Positions 16,699 through 23,529 of a stretch of DNA of 24,771 bases are shown piece by piece. The DNA is from Verrucomicrobiales bacterium (GTDB taxonomy: Bacteria; Verrucomicrobiota; Verrucomicrobiia; Verrucomicrobiales; DEV007): assembly GCA_017991025.1 (NCBI GenBank), contig JAGNMT010000008.1, positions 1 to 24,771 on the forward strand, read 5' to 3'. The first letter of the stretch is position 1. Each line of letters begins with the position of its first letter. The position numbers and the translations under genes were made by a program. Below the pieces are notes generated by a model. That model searched no databases and had not been told where the DNA came from. It saw only the letters and a program-made list of their open reading frames with translations.

Positions 16699-17934
16699 AT
16701 GACGAGGCATCTCAATTTCATTTTGATTCCACTTCTTTTCCCAGTCCTTCCACGCGCCGCCGACTGGCCAAACTGGCGCGGGCCCGATTACAATGGCATT
16801 TCCAAGGAATCCATTCCCGCAGTTCTGCCGGAGGTTCTTCCCGTAAAGTGGACGGCCCGTGTCGGCATTGGATTCTCGACGGTATCGGTCGTCGGTGATC
16901 GTGTCCTCACGATGGGAAACGAGACCCTCTCCGGGGTGGAGACCGACATCGTTCGTTGCCTTGATGCAACGAGCGGCAAGGTCCTCTGGGAGCATACCTA
17001 CCCCTGCGCCCTCGACCCCCGCTACTATGAGGGAGGTCCCGGTGCCACACCGACCATACACGACGGCTCTGTCTATACTCTGAGCAAAAAGGGCCATGCC
17101 ATTCGTCTCAAACTCGAAACCGGTAGAGTGATCTGGAGCCGCGATCTGGTCAAAGATCACGGCATTGAGCTCCCCGAGTGGAGCTTTTCCGGCTCGGTCT
17201 TCGTTGATAATGACAGACTCCTTCTCAATGTCGGGCGCGGCGGACTCGCCCTCGACAGGGAGACCGGAAGAACTCTCTGGATACCCTCGACAGAAACGTC
17301 CGGTTACGCCACCGTGGTGCCCTATCCGGCAGGTGGTCCGAAGTCGAGTCACCTCCTTTTTTCCGCAAGAGGTCTCATTGCCTTCGACTCCGCGACGGGA
17401 CATGCGACCTCGGAACACCCTTTGAGGACGAGCCGCGATGTCAATGCCGCCGATCCTATCGTCATCGGAAAACGCATCATTGTTTCCTCTGCCTCCGGCA
17501 CGGCCATGATCGAGCCCCGCGACGACAGCAATGGCGCTGTTGTAATCTGGGAGCAAAGGGACATGAAATGGTATTTTAATCCCGGTGTCCTCATCGACGA
17601 CCACCTTTATTCCCTTCATGGAACCACTCACAAACCCACCGATCTGATGTGTCTCGATGCGAGAACCGGGGAAATCAAATGGACCTCACCCGGTTTCGGC
17701 AGTGGCGGGTTGATCGCTGCGGGTAGGACCGTGATCGTCTTTGACAACGGAACCCTCACTCTTTTCGATGCCGATCCCAGTGCCTGCAAACCGCGTCACT
17801 CGCAGAAGATCCTTGAGGGCAAATGCTGGACTTCGCCGGTTCTTGCGAACGGTCGCGTCTATTGCCGAAACGCCGTCGGCGACCTCGCCTCCGTTGAGGT
17901 GCTTCCGTCTGTCGCGGGGATTCCCTCCCGATAA
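16699..17934 (+). CDS. Secreted PQQ-like beta-propeller repeat protein
   Basis: A 411-aa exported protein with an N-terminal signal (LNFILIPLLFPVLPRAA) followed at once by DWPNWRGPDYNGIS, the hallmark opening of this family in Verrucomicrobiota and Planctomycetota. Repeating blades show LDATSGKVLWEHTY, LKLETGRVIWSRDL, LDRETGRTLWIPS and LDARTGEIKWTSPG, the pattern of PQQ-dehydrogenase-like or BamB-like propellers. PQQ catalytic residues are not evident, so it is more likely a binding or scaffold protein than a dehydrogenase. The last 76 bp overlap the 3' end of the sulfatase gene read from the other strand. Confidence 0.88.
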   Translation: MTRHLNFILIPLLFPVLPRAADWPNWRGPDYNGISKESIPAVLPEVLPVKWTARVGIGFSTVSVVGDRVLTMGNETLSGVETDIVRCLDATSGKVLWEHTYPCALDPRYYEGGPGATPTIHDGSVYTLSKKGHAIRLKLETGRVIWSRDLVKDHGIELPEWSFSGSVFVDNDRLLLNVGRGGLALDRETGRTLWIPSTETSGYATVVPYPAGGPKSSHLLFSARGLIAFDSATGHATSEHPLRTSRDVNAADPIVIGKRIIVSSASGTAMIEPRDDSNGAVVIWEQRDMKWYFNPGVLIDDHLYSLHGTTHKPTDLMCLDARTGEIKWTSPGFGSGGLIAAGRTVIVFDNGTLTLFDADPSACKPRHSQKILEGKCWTSPVLANGRVYCRNAVGDLASVEVLPSVAGIPSR

Positions 17935-19595
17935 TCAGCCCCGTCCAAACTTCGGACTACGCTCGCGAGCCACTTTTCCATCGCAACCTTGAGGTCGGTA
18001 ACAATTTCAGGATAGTCCTTCGACACATCGATTTTCTCCTGAGGATCATTGGCGAGATTGTAGAGATTCCATCGGATATTCCCTCCATCCGTCGCGGAAT
18101 AACGGAGCAATTTCCAGTCGCCCGAGATCCATGCCGAGTGTCCGGCATAAACATCTTCCGGAAACTTTTGCCGGGGAATCTTTTCGACCCGGCGAGTGAC
18201 CCGCTCAATCTTGGTGTCACTCCAGTGTTCATCAGTCGGGATGACTTTCGTCAGCACTCCTGCCGGATTTGTAAAATGCCCCGGAATGCCCGCGTTCCAG
18301 AATCCCAAAGGAGTCGGTCGCATCGCCATCTCACCGTGAATGAGCGGGACCAGGCTGATGCCGTCAAGAACAAGGACCCCGGGATCGGCTGCTCCGACAA
18401 GATCGAGTATGGTCGGAAAAATATCCGTCGTGCAACATCGCACCGGTGAACTCACCGGTGCGGGAATCCCTAGGGGCCACTCAATGAAAGCGGGGACTCT
18501 CAGGCCTCCTTCGTAAAGGGTATGCTTCGCCCCCCTCGAACCCCCGGAGTCACCGATCGGCATCGCCCCATTATCACTATTAAACCAGAGCACGGTATTA
18601 TCCCGAATCCCGAGGCCACTCAGTCCATCACGGAGATGACCAAAGGCGCGGTCAACTCCGGTGATCTCCCCGAGGTATTCCCTGATTCGTTTCGGCTCGT
18701 TTGCATAGAGAGCCAAATCCTCTGGCGCTGCCTGACGCGGAAAATGAGGAGACCCGAACCAGATCACCGCGAAAATGGGAGCCTCTCCGGCCGCCTTCTC
18801 TCGAAGCCACTCCATCGCAACGTCGACGGTAGCGACACTGCCCTCCCCCTCGAGTCGGACTTCTTTACCCTCATCACTCATCTCCGGATTGAGATCATAG
18901 TAATTTGTCGCACTGACCCATCGATCAAACCCGTTCGCGCCCGGACTTACCGGGCTGTCAGCCCGGACAGAGCCCAGATGCCACTTACCAAAGTGGCCGG
19001 TGACGTAACCTTCGCGTTTCAGAACTTCCGCCAAGGTAACCTCCTGCGGACGAATCGGCATTCCCCAGCTGAAGACTCCCATCCGATTCGGATGACGACC
19101 CGTTAGGACACTCGCCCTTGTCGGCGAGCAGGAGGGTGCAGCCGCATAGAAACGATCGAACCGCAGGCCCGAGCGCGCCGCTGCATCGAGATTTGGCGTT
19201 TTCAGAAGAGGGTGGCCGTTATAACCGACATCGCCCCAACCCTGATCATCTGTCATCACCAGAATGATGTTCGGTCGTTTTACGGCTTCCTGCGTCGGAG
19301 CCCTTTTAACTGCATCAGCCGCCGGTAATTCCGAGGCTAAAAGGAAAAATCCGATGCCGGTCAGAATGAAGTGCTTAGACCCTTTGCCAAAAAGATTTGC
19401 CGAAAAGATCGAGTCAAAATTTTCCGGGGCAAGGCGTGACGGAGGGAGCTCAGCGGGCTGCGTGACCGAGGAACAACGCAGCCACGGGCAATTTTGGCCG
19501 ATCTTGATTCGAGATCCGAGCGAAGCGAGCAAATCCCCAGCTCCAAAAAAAGACTTTTTTCGGCAAAGATTTTTGGCAAGGGGTCTAATGGACAT
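17859..19595 (-). CDS. Sulfatase (formylglycine type) with an in-frame palindromic insertion in its signal-peptide region
   Basis: A 578-aa type I sulfatase that hydrolyses sulfate esters after its active-site Cys is oxidised to formylglycine. Metal ligands D116-D117 are in LVMTDDQGWGDVGY, the modified Cys156 is in CSPTRASVLTGRHPNRMG, and GKWHLG and NSDNGA follow. The ATG at 19595 is chosen because GGGAGGA lies 6 nt ahead; an ATG at 19610 overlaps that Shine-Dalgarno. Codons 4-73 derive from a palindromic element (19378-19585 plus one TA). Without it the product begins MSIKHFILTGIGFF and continues to LPAADA, a normal signal peptide. With it, that hydrophobic stretch starts at about residue 74, so export may be impaired. 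No sulfatase-maturing enzyme is in the window. The 3' end overlaps the propeller gene by 76 bp. Confidence 0.9.
   Translation of the reverse strand: MSIRPLAKNLCRKKSFFGAGDLLASLGSRIKIGQNCPWLRCSSVTQPAELPPSRLAPENFDSIFSANLFGKGSKHFILTGIGFFLLASELPAADAVKRAPTQEAVKRPNIILVMTDDQGWGDVGYNGHPLLKTPNLDAAARSGLRFDRFYAAAPSCSPTRASVLTGRHPNRMGVFSWGMPIRPQEVTLAEVLKREGYVTGHFGKWHLGSVRADSPVSPGANGFDRWVSATNYYDLNPEMSDEGKEVRLEGEGSVATVDVAMEWLREKAAGEAPIFAVIWFGSPHFPRQAAPEDLALYANEPKRIREYLGEITGVDRAFGHLRDGLSGLGIRDNTVLWFNSDNGAMPIGDSGGSRGAKHTLYEGGLRVPAFIEWPLGIPAPVSSPVRCCTTDIFPTILDLVGAADPGVLVLDGISLVPLIHGEMAMRPTPLGFWNAGIPGHFTNPAGVLTKVIPTDEHWSDTKIERVTRRVEKIPRQKFPEDVYAGHSAWISGDWKLLRYSATDGGNIRWNLYNLANDPQEKIDVSKDYPEIVTDLKVAMEKWLASVVRSLDGADYREGIPATDGSTSTEARSPTAFRQ
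19378..19406 (+). repeat. Terminal inverted repeat, left arm, with internal tandem motif
   Basis: The arm contains TTTGCCAAAA at 19383 and TTTGCCGAAAA at 19396, a 13-bp-period direct repeat that may be a double transposase-binding site. It pairs with the arm at 19557-19585. Confidence 0.8.
19557..19585 (-). repeat. Terminal inverted repeat, right arm
   Basis: Read on the minus strand it starts GACCCCTTGCC and matches the left arm at 26 of 29 positions. It carries the same two TTGCC(A/G)AAAA-type motifs. Confidence 0.8.
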
Positions 19596-19601
19596 AGTGG
19601 T

Positions 19602-19608
19602 TCCTCCC
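19602..19608 (-). promoter_or_regulatory. Shine-Dalgarno deciding the sulfatase start
   Basis: GGGAGGA on the minus strand lies 6 nt before the ATG at 19595. It is one of the best ribosome-binding sites in the window and marks codon 1 as the ATG three codons ahead of the inserted element. Confidence 0.75.
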
Positions 19609-19751
19609 ATTCAAGAACGACTGGGCGGTGAGTAGAATTTCCTTTATATGGCTGTTGGCAAGAAAAAGATTCAACCCGCAATTGCGTTTCTCAATTCCTC
19701 GAAAGGTCGGCTGGGAAAGTGACCAACAGACTCGACCTCCGCCCGCGAACC

Positions 19752-19778
19752 AAAACCGGGTCAGCGCCCCTCACCCGG
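19752..19778 (-). terminator. Possible weak terminator overlapping the ispH stop
   Basis: On the minus strand CCGGGT and ACCCGG form a 6-bp stem around an 11-nt loop, followed by TTTT. The stem starts within the last codons of ispH. The T-run is short, so termination efficiency is doubtful. Confidence 0.35.
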
Positions 19779-20994
19779 CCCGCACGGCCTCTTCGCCTAC
19801 ACCACGAAGCGCAAAGACCTTGAGGATTGTGTCTTCAATAAGATTGCTGGGACAGGAGGCCCCGGCAGTAATGCCGACGACAATGGGCTCATCCGCACTG
19901 AATTTCGTCGAATAGGCGCTGATTTCCTCCTTTCGATGAAGATCGTAGTGCATAATCTCCTCGAGCGACATGATACATTCCGCACTGCGGATGAAAAAAG
20001 TGGGCAGTTCTTTCTCCCCGATCTCGACGAGGTGGGCGGTATTTGAGCTATTGTAGCCCCCGACCACGAGAAGCAGGTTCATGGTGTGCTTCAAAAGTTC
20101 AAAAAGGGCATCCTGCCGCTCCTGAGTCGCCCCGCAGATAGTGTCAAACACGGAAAAATTATTGGCTTGACCGTCCCGCCTTACGATCACGTCCCGAACA
20201 CGACGCTGGATCTCTTCGGTTTCCGATTTCAGCATAGTCGTCTGGTTCGCCACGCCCACCCGGGTAAGGTGGAGATCCGGGTCAAAAGCGTCGGACATCG
20301 CCCCCCGGAATCGAGCGCGAAAGGCAGCGGCATCACCACCATTCAAGAGATAATCACAGACATAATCCACATCCGCGAGCGTGAGCACGATCAGATAATG
20401 CCCCAGCCCGTCATCTCCCGCCGCACGCGAGGCTGTGGCGCGGGTCTCTTCGTGATCGGACTTGCCATGAATGAGGGAAGTCACTCCGCCTTTAGCAAAA
20501 CCACGAACCCGCTTCCATACTTTCATGACATCCCCGCAGGTGGTATCGACAGTGAGACAGCCCTGAGCCTCCACCTTATCCATAAAAGAAATCGGTGCCC
20601 CGAAGGCAGGAACGATAACGACGTCATCCCCCGTTAACTCGTCATACTGCGCATCCATCGCCTGCCACGGCAGAGAGACGATGTTCATTTGCGCCAGTTG
20701 ACGATTCACTTCGGGATTATGGATGATCTCACCAATTAGAAAAATACGATTGTCCGGGAACACCCTTCTCGAGGCATAAGCCAGATCAATCGCCCGCTCC
20801 ACACCGTAACAAAAGCCGAACTGTCGTGCGAGACGGATCGTTGTATTCCCGATGGTAAGTACACCCTCCCGGGCCCTCACTTTCTCGACGATGGAACTCT
20901 GATAATGGCCCGCCACCTCCGCCTGCACCCGCTCCATCACCTCGGGGGTGCGAACGTTGACACGTCTACTGCTGCGCTCAGGCACGGTCGACAT
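19771..20994 (-). CDS. ispH: 4-hydroxy-3-methylbut-2-enyl diphosphate reductase, long form
   Basis: A 407-aa iron-sulfur enzyme for the last step of the MEP isoprenoid pathway, reducing HMBPP to IPP and DMAPP. The three cluster cysteines are C62 in FGFCYGVERA, C153 in DTTCGDVMKVW and C287 in DTICGATQERQ. Substrate-binding H92 (EIIHNPEV), H181 and E183 (SDHEET) are present. E. coli IspH is 316 aa. This version has about 50 extra N-terminal residues and internal expansions (for example DYLLNGGDAAAFRARFRGAM), as in the cyanobacterial and plant branch. The L,D-transpeptidase gene ends 29 nt upstream on the same strand. Confidence 0.95.
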   Translation of the reverse strand: MSTVPERSSRRVNVRTPEVMERVQAEVAGHYQSSIVEKVRAREGVLTIGNTTIRLARQFGFCYGVERAIDLAYASRRVFPDNRIFLIGEIIHNPEVNRQLAQMNIVSLPWQAMDAQYDELTGDDVVIVPAFGAPISFMDKVEAQGCLTVDTTCGDVMKVWKRVRGFAKGGVTSLIHGKSDHEETRATASRAAGDDGLGHYLIVLTLADVDYVCDYLLNGGDAAAFRARFRGAMSDAFDPDLHLTRVGVANQTTMLKSETEEIQRRVRDVIVRRDGQANNFSVFDTICGATQERQDALFELLKHTMNLLLVVGGYNSSNTAHLVEIGEKELPTFFIRSAECIMSLEEIMHYDLHRKEEISAYSTKFSADEPIVVGITAGASCPSNLIEDTILKVFALRGVGEEAVRAG

Positions 20995-21023
20995 AACTCA
21001 AATGGCTCCGCAATGAGACACGC

Positions 21024-21701
21024 TCAAAAGAGAACATTTGTCGACTCAAACGGTGCATCGGTGATCAAGACCGAGCGAGGGGAATCAGGTTGATCAAAAT
21101 CCGTCGGACGAGGCACACTCTTCCCTATCGTCGCGTCCTCGGGAAGGCTATGCGCAATCTGAATAGGCGTTCCCGCATTAACGAGATCGAAAAAGTCCTT
21201 TGCAATCGTACGGTGGATACGCAGACACCCGTGCGTCCGGGGCATCGGCCAGACCGCTCCCGCGTGGAAGCCGTAGCCTGACTTAAACTCTACCCACCAG
21301 GGCATGGGATAACCGACATAACGATAGCCGGAAGGCTTCCTGGAGATCTCGCCGGGGATGATCTCATCACCTTTGACAAAAAAACCGTACGTATTGGAAC
21401 GTTTGCGAGGCAATTTGTTAAAAGCTTTGAAAGAACCGGTGGGGGTCTCGTCGCCGGGCTTCCCAATCGTCACTGCCGCGACAAAACGGGGCTCGGCTCC
21501 TTCGAAAACATAAACCGCCTTGTTATTGAGACTGACCTTTACATTGATGCTCGCCAGATTCGAGACAGTTCCGTACCTCGTCGCCATGCTCGCAGGCTGT
21601 GCCTCCGGTTTCGTTTTGCATGAGACTTGAATGAATGCTGCGCCCAGAGCCATTACGCTCAGGATCAAACCGGCTTTGGAAACAAGGATCCGTCTGTTCA
21701 T
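21024..21701 (-). CDS. L,D-transpeptidase (YkuD domain), exported
   Basis: A 225-aa envelope enzyme that cross-links peptidoglycan through 3-3 bonds or attaches proteins to it. A hydrophobic N-terminus (about residues 8-27) ends in QVSC28, a poor lipobox, so it is either a lipoprotein or cleaved nearby. The YkuD domain spans about 52-187: VYVFEGAEPRFVAAVTIGKPGDETPTGSF is split by a beta turn, and the active site FHAGAVWPMPRTHGCLRIH holds His146, His157 and the nucleophile Cys159. A 40-residue charged tail follows. It may be co-transcribed with ispH downstream. Its promoter region shares an AT-rich island with an opposing small-RNA promoter. Confidence 0.92.
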   Translation of the reverse strand: MNRRILVSKAGLILSVMALGAAFIQVSCKTKPEAQPASMATRYGTVSNLASINVKVSLNNKAVYVFEGAEPRFVAAVTIGKPGDETPTGSFKAFNKLPRKRSNTYGFFVKGDEIIPGEISRKPSGYRYVGYPMPWWVEFKSGYGFHAGAVWPMPRTHGCLRIHRTIAKDFFDLVNAGTPIQIAHSLPEDATIGKSVPRPTDFDQPDSPRSVLITDAPFESTNVLF

Positions 21702-21784
21702 AATTTAAGAACGTGAAACCTACACCAAAGATTGACCTGAGCGAACGTTCATCATTGATCCCCGGGAAAAATTAATTTCTCACA

Positions 21785-21814
21785 TATAAAATGTTGACAT
21801 TTCTTAATATTCAA
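21785..21814 (-). promoter_or_regulatory. Candidate promoter for the L,D-transpeptidase gene
   Basis: On the minus strand TTGAAT (21809-21814) and TTTATA (21785-21790) are 18 bp apart, about 84 bp ahead of the ATG. It interleaves with the opposing candidate promoter at 21794-21822, so the two could interfere with each other. Confidence 0.35.
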
Positions 21815-21822
21815 GATAAATT
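21794..21822 (+). promoter_or_regulatory. Strong candidate sigma70-type promoter facing a gene-free region
   Basis: A perfect -35 TTGACA (21794-21799) and a -10 TAAATT (21817-21822) are separated by 17 bp. No plus-strand coding gene follows; the next element is the terminator hairpin at 21870. Transcription is expected to start near 21829. Confidence 0.55.
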
Positions 21823-21828
21823 GCGTCC

Positions 21829-21908
21829 GGTTACTTTCTCGGTAACTGTCTGTTTGTGTTTCGTGTTTCGAAACCGCTCAGCCTTCGGGCTGAGCGGTTT
21901 CTGTTTTT
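21829..21908 (+). ncRNA. Candidate small RNA of about 80 nt
   Basis: The interval begins at the predicted start of the TTGACA promoter and ends in a strong rho-independent terminator. It contains a 5' stem (GTTAC at 21830, GTAAC at 21842, 7-nt loop), a single-stranded-looking U/G-rich middle with GTGTTTC repeated twice, and the 14-bp terminator hairpin. No ATG-initiated reading frame lies in it. I do not recognise a known RNA family. Existence is inferred from promoter and terminator placement; boundaries are approximate. Confidence 0.5.
21870..21908 (+). terminator. Rho-independent terminator with UUCG tetraloop
   Basis: A perfect 14-bp stem (21870-21883 with 21888-21901) is capped by TTCG and followed by TGTTTTT. 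Read on the minus strand there is no T-run, so it serves plus-strand transcription. Confidence 0.85.
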
Positions 21909-21933
21909 ACGGCGCGCCTTTTCTACAATGATC

Positions 21934-21967
21934 GAAAAAAACGGCTCCCGCTTTCACGGAAGCCGTT
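21934..21967 (-). terminator. Rho-independent terminator of the Gfo/Idh/MocA gene
   Basis: On the minus strand an 11-bp stem including one T-G wobble (21957-21967 with 21940-21950) closes a TGAAAG hexaloop and runs into seven T residues. It lies 60 bp beyond the oxidoreductase stop codon. Confidence 0.87.
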
Positions 21968-22027
21968 CGTAAGTTTCAGAAGGCTCGACAGGATTTACCC
22001 CCGGTCACCTCTTCCGCCCTGATATAA

Positions 22028-23422
22028 TTAGCCCCAGGGGAGTTTCCACTGGCCCGGAATGGCGATCTCGTAGTTGCCATCGGCACCCGGTTTAACTGGC
22101 GCTTCGGCATTCATATCAAATTCCTTCGGCATAATGCTGAAGTTTGAAGCAACGGCATCATCCCATTTCACTTCCTGACCGCTGTAGGTGGCGAGACGTC
22201 CAAGCACTGTGGTGAAGGAACTTTTTGCGCCGTAATAAGCGTTGTTCCTCGGGGTATTCTCTTTAATTGACTTGTAAAGTGCATCGTGTTCCACCTGATA
22301 GGGATTCGGATCTCCGGAACGAGGAGCGCGATACTGCCATTTCACATTGCCTTTGAAATCAGTGATCCGGCCGGCTCCAAGTTCGAGCACTCCGTCCGAT
22401 CCGACAATCAGCTCTGCAACCTTGCTCCAGGTGCCCTTGATATGGCGGCACTGGCTGTTGAGGAGTGCGTTGTTCAGCTCTTTTCCATAATGGAACTCGA
22501 CATAGTGGTGATCGAAAATCTCTCCCACTGTCCTCGGCTCGGTTCCCGCGCGACCACCCATCCCCTGAGCCATAACCGGATTTCCCCCGGCGATGGAGTC
22601 GCCGCTGAGAAACCAGTTCATAACATCAATGTTGTGAATATGCTGTTCAGCGATGTGATCACCGCAGAGCCAGTTGAAGTGATACCAGTTGCGCATCTGG
22701 TATTCCATCTCGGTCCATCCCGGCTGGCGGTCCACGATCCAGGGACGGCTTCCGTTCCACCATACCTGCCCGCTAACGATGTCTCCGATGAGCTTCTCTT
22801 CGTGCACCTTTTTGAACGCTTCGAGGTAAACGTCCTGATAATGACGTTGCAGCCCGACGACGACTTTGAGATTCTTTTGATCGGCGGTCTTCGCAGCTTC
22901 GATCACCTTGTTGAAACCCCAGGCATCCACACAAACGGGTTTTTCCATAAAAATATGTTTTCCCTGCTGGACCGCATAATCAAAATGAATTGGGCGGAAC
23001 CCCGGAGGAGTGGCGATGACAACAAGATCGCACTCATCAATCACTCCTTTGTAGGCATCGAACCCGGCATATTGGCGACTCTTGGGAACGTCGCTCTGGC
23101 CGCCTTTGCCGAGCTTTTCGATTTGTTCCTGAATTTTGGGAAGTCCCGAAGCCCGGGGACCCGTTCCGTCAATCTTGTCCTCAAAGGCATCCGCCACCGC
23201 GACAAGACGAGCACTGTCGTTCGCCGTAAGATTCTGAAGGATCGCACCAGACCCCCGTCCGCCGAGTCCGATCAATCCGACTTTTACTGCGTCGCTTCCG
23301 GCCACCTGGGCACAGGATTCAATCGGCAATACCGCTGCGGCGGCTCCAACCGTGGCTGCACCGGCGACAAATCGACGGCGCGAGACCTGGGTATCATGAT
23401 TTATTTTTTCTTCACTTGTCAT
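22028..23422 (-). CDS. Tat-exported Gfo/Idh/MocA family oxidoreductase
   Basis: A 464-aa NAD(P)-dependent sugar or polyol oxidoreductase. The twin-arginine signal SRRRFVAGAATVG starts at residue 14 and is followed by a hydrophobic stretch, so the protein is exported folded with its cofactor. The nucleotide-binding fold shows VKVGLIGLGGRGSGA (47-60), then DLVVIATPP and the family marker MEKPVCVDAW (160-169). A His-rich active-site segment reads CGDHIAEQHIHNID (254-267). This exported subfamily is abundant in Verrucomicrobiota and Planctomycetota and often acts on unusual sugars; the substrate is unknown. It has its own terminator and a candidate promoter. Confidence 0.92.
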   Translation of the reverse strand: MTSEEKINHDTQVSRRRFVAGAATVGAAAAVLPIESCAQVAGSDAVKVGLIGLGGRGSGAILQNLTANDSARLVAVADAFEDKIDGTGPRASGLPKIQEQIEKLGKGGQSDVPKSRQYAGFDAYKGVIDECDLVVIATPPGFRPIHFDYAVQQGKHIFMEKPVCVDAWGFNKVIEAAKTADQKNLKVVVGLQRHYQDVYLEAFKKVHEEKLIGDIVSGQVWWNGSRPWIVDRQPGWTEMEYQMRNWYHFNWLCGDHIAEQHIHNIDVMNWFLSGDSIAGGNPVMAQGMGGRAGTEPRTVGEIFDHHYVEFHYGKELNNALLNSQCRHIKGTWSKVAELIVGSDGVLELGAGRITDFKGNVKWQYRAPRSGDPNPYQVEHDALYKSIKENTPRNNAYYGAKSSFTTVLGRLATYSGQEVKWDDAVASNFSIMPKEFDMNAEAPVKPGADGNYEIAIPGQWKLPWG

Positions 23423-23467
23423 AGTTAGCTGGTTTCAGGGTGTTTTTGAATTTACGGACGGCTTTGG

Positions 23468-23496
23468 TAAATAGCAAGTCGCGCCCATCAACGCAA
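23468..23496 (-). promoter_or_regulatory. Candidate promoter for the Gfo/Idh/MocA gene
   Basis: On the minus strand TTGCGT (23491-23496) and TATTTA (23468-23473) are 17 bp apart, with about 45 bp to the ATG. It lies in the 107-bp gap after tsaD, which otherwise looks empty. Confidence 0.4.
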
Positions 23497-23529
23497 TCCT
23501 TTAGGCACGGGAATTATCCGCGGCTTGAC

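Larger units (their letters stand above)
19376..19587. mobile_element. TA-flanked palindromic MITE-like element inserted in frame in the sulfatase gene
   Basis: Terminal inverted repeats of 29 bp lie at 19378-19406 and 19557-19585 and match at 26 of 29 positions, beginning GACCC(T/C)TTGCC. TA flanks both ends (19376-19377 and 19586-19587), as expected of a TA target duplication by IS630/Tc1-mariner-type transposases. Inside are a second hairpin (GGCTGCGT at 19456, ACGCAGCC at 19476) and near-matching inner arms around AAAATT at about 19416 and 19490. The 208-bp element has no room for a transposase and would need one in trans. Element plus one TA is 210 bp, so the host frame is kept, and there is no stop in that frame. 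Confidence 0.8.
21702..22027. other. 326-bp gene-free interval
   Basis: No supported coding sequence was found here. It holds the L,D-transpeptidase upstream region (21702-21814), an AT-rich island with two opposing candidate promoters (21785-21822), the candidate small RNA with its terminator (to 21908), and the terminator of the downstream oxidoreductase gene (21934-21967). The stretch 21968-22027 shows nothing recognisable. Confidence 0.8.

Noticed and set aside
16516..17631. 371-codon minus-strand frame opposite the hydrolase end and the propeller gene
   Set aside because: No recognisable domain; the plus-strand propeller has clear repeated blades and a signal peptide.
19376..19587. Reading the palindromic element as a terminator or riboswitch
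   Set aside because: It lies inside a coding frame after the start codon, has 29-bp arms at its extreme ends and TA flanks, and lacks a T-run; a mobile element explains it better.
19361..19681. Short frames on both strands inside and around the palindromic element
   Set aside because: Both read through the inverted repeats, which is why their N- and C-terminal parts resemble each other (DPLPK-F-AEK). They are by-products of the palindrome, not a transposase.
22286..23428. 380-codon open frame on the plus strand opposite the Gfo/Idh/MocA gene
   Set aside because: It is antisense to a well-supported Tat-exported oxidoreductase and shows no family motif; GC-biased third positions explain the lack of stops.
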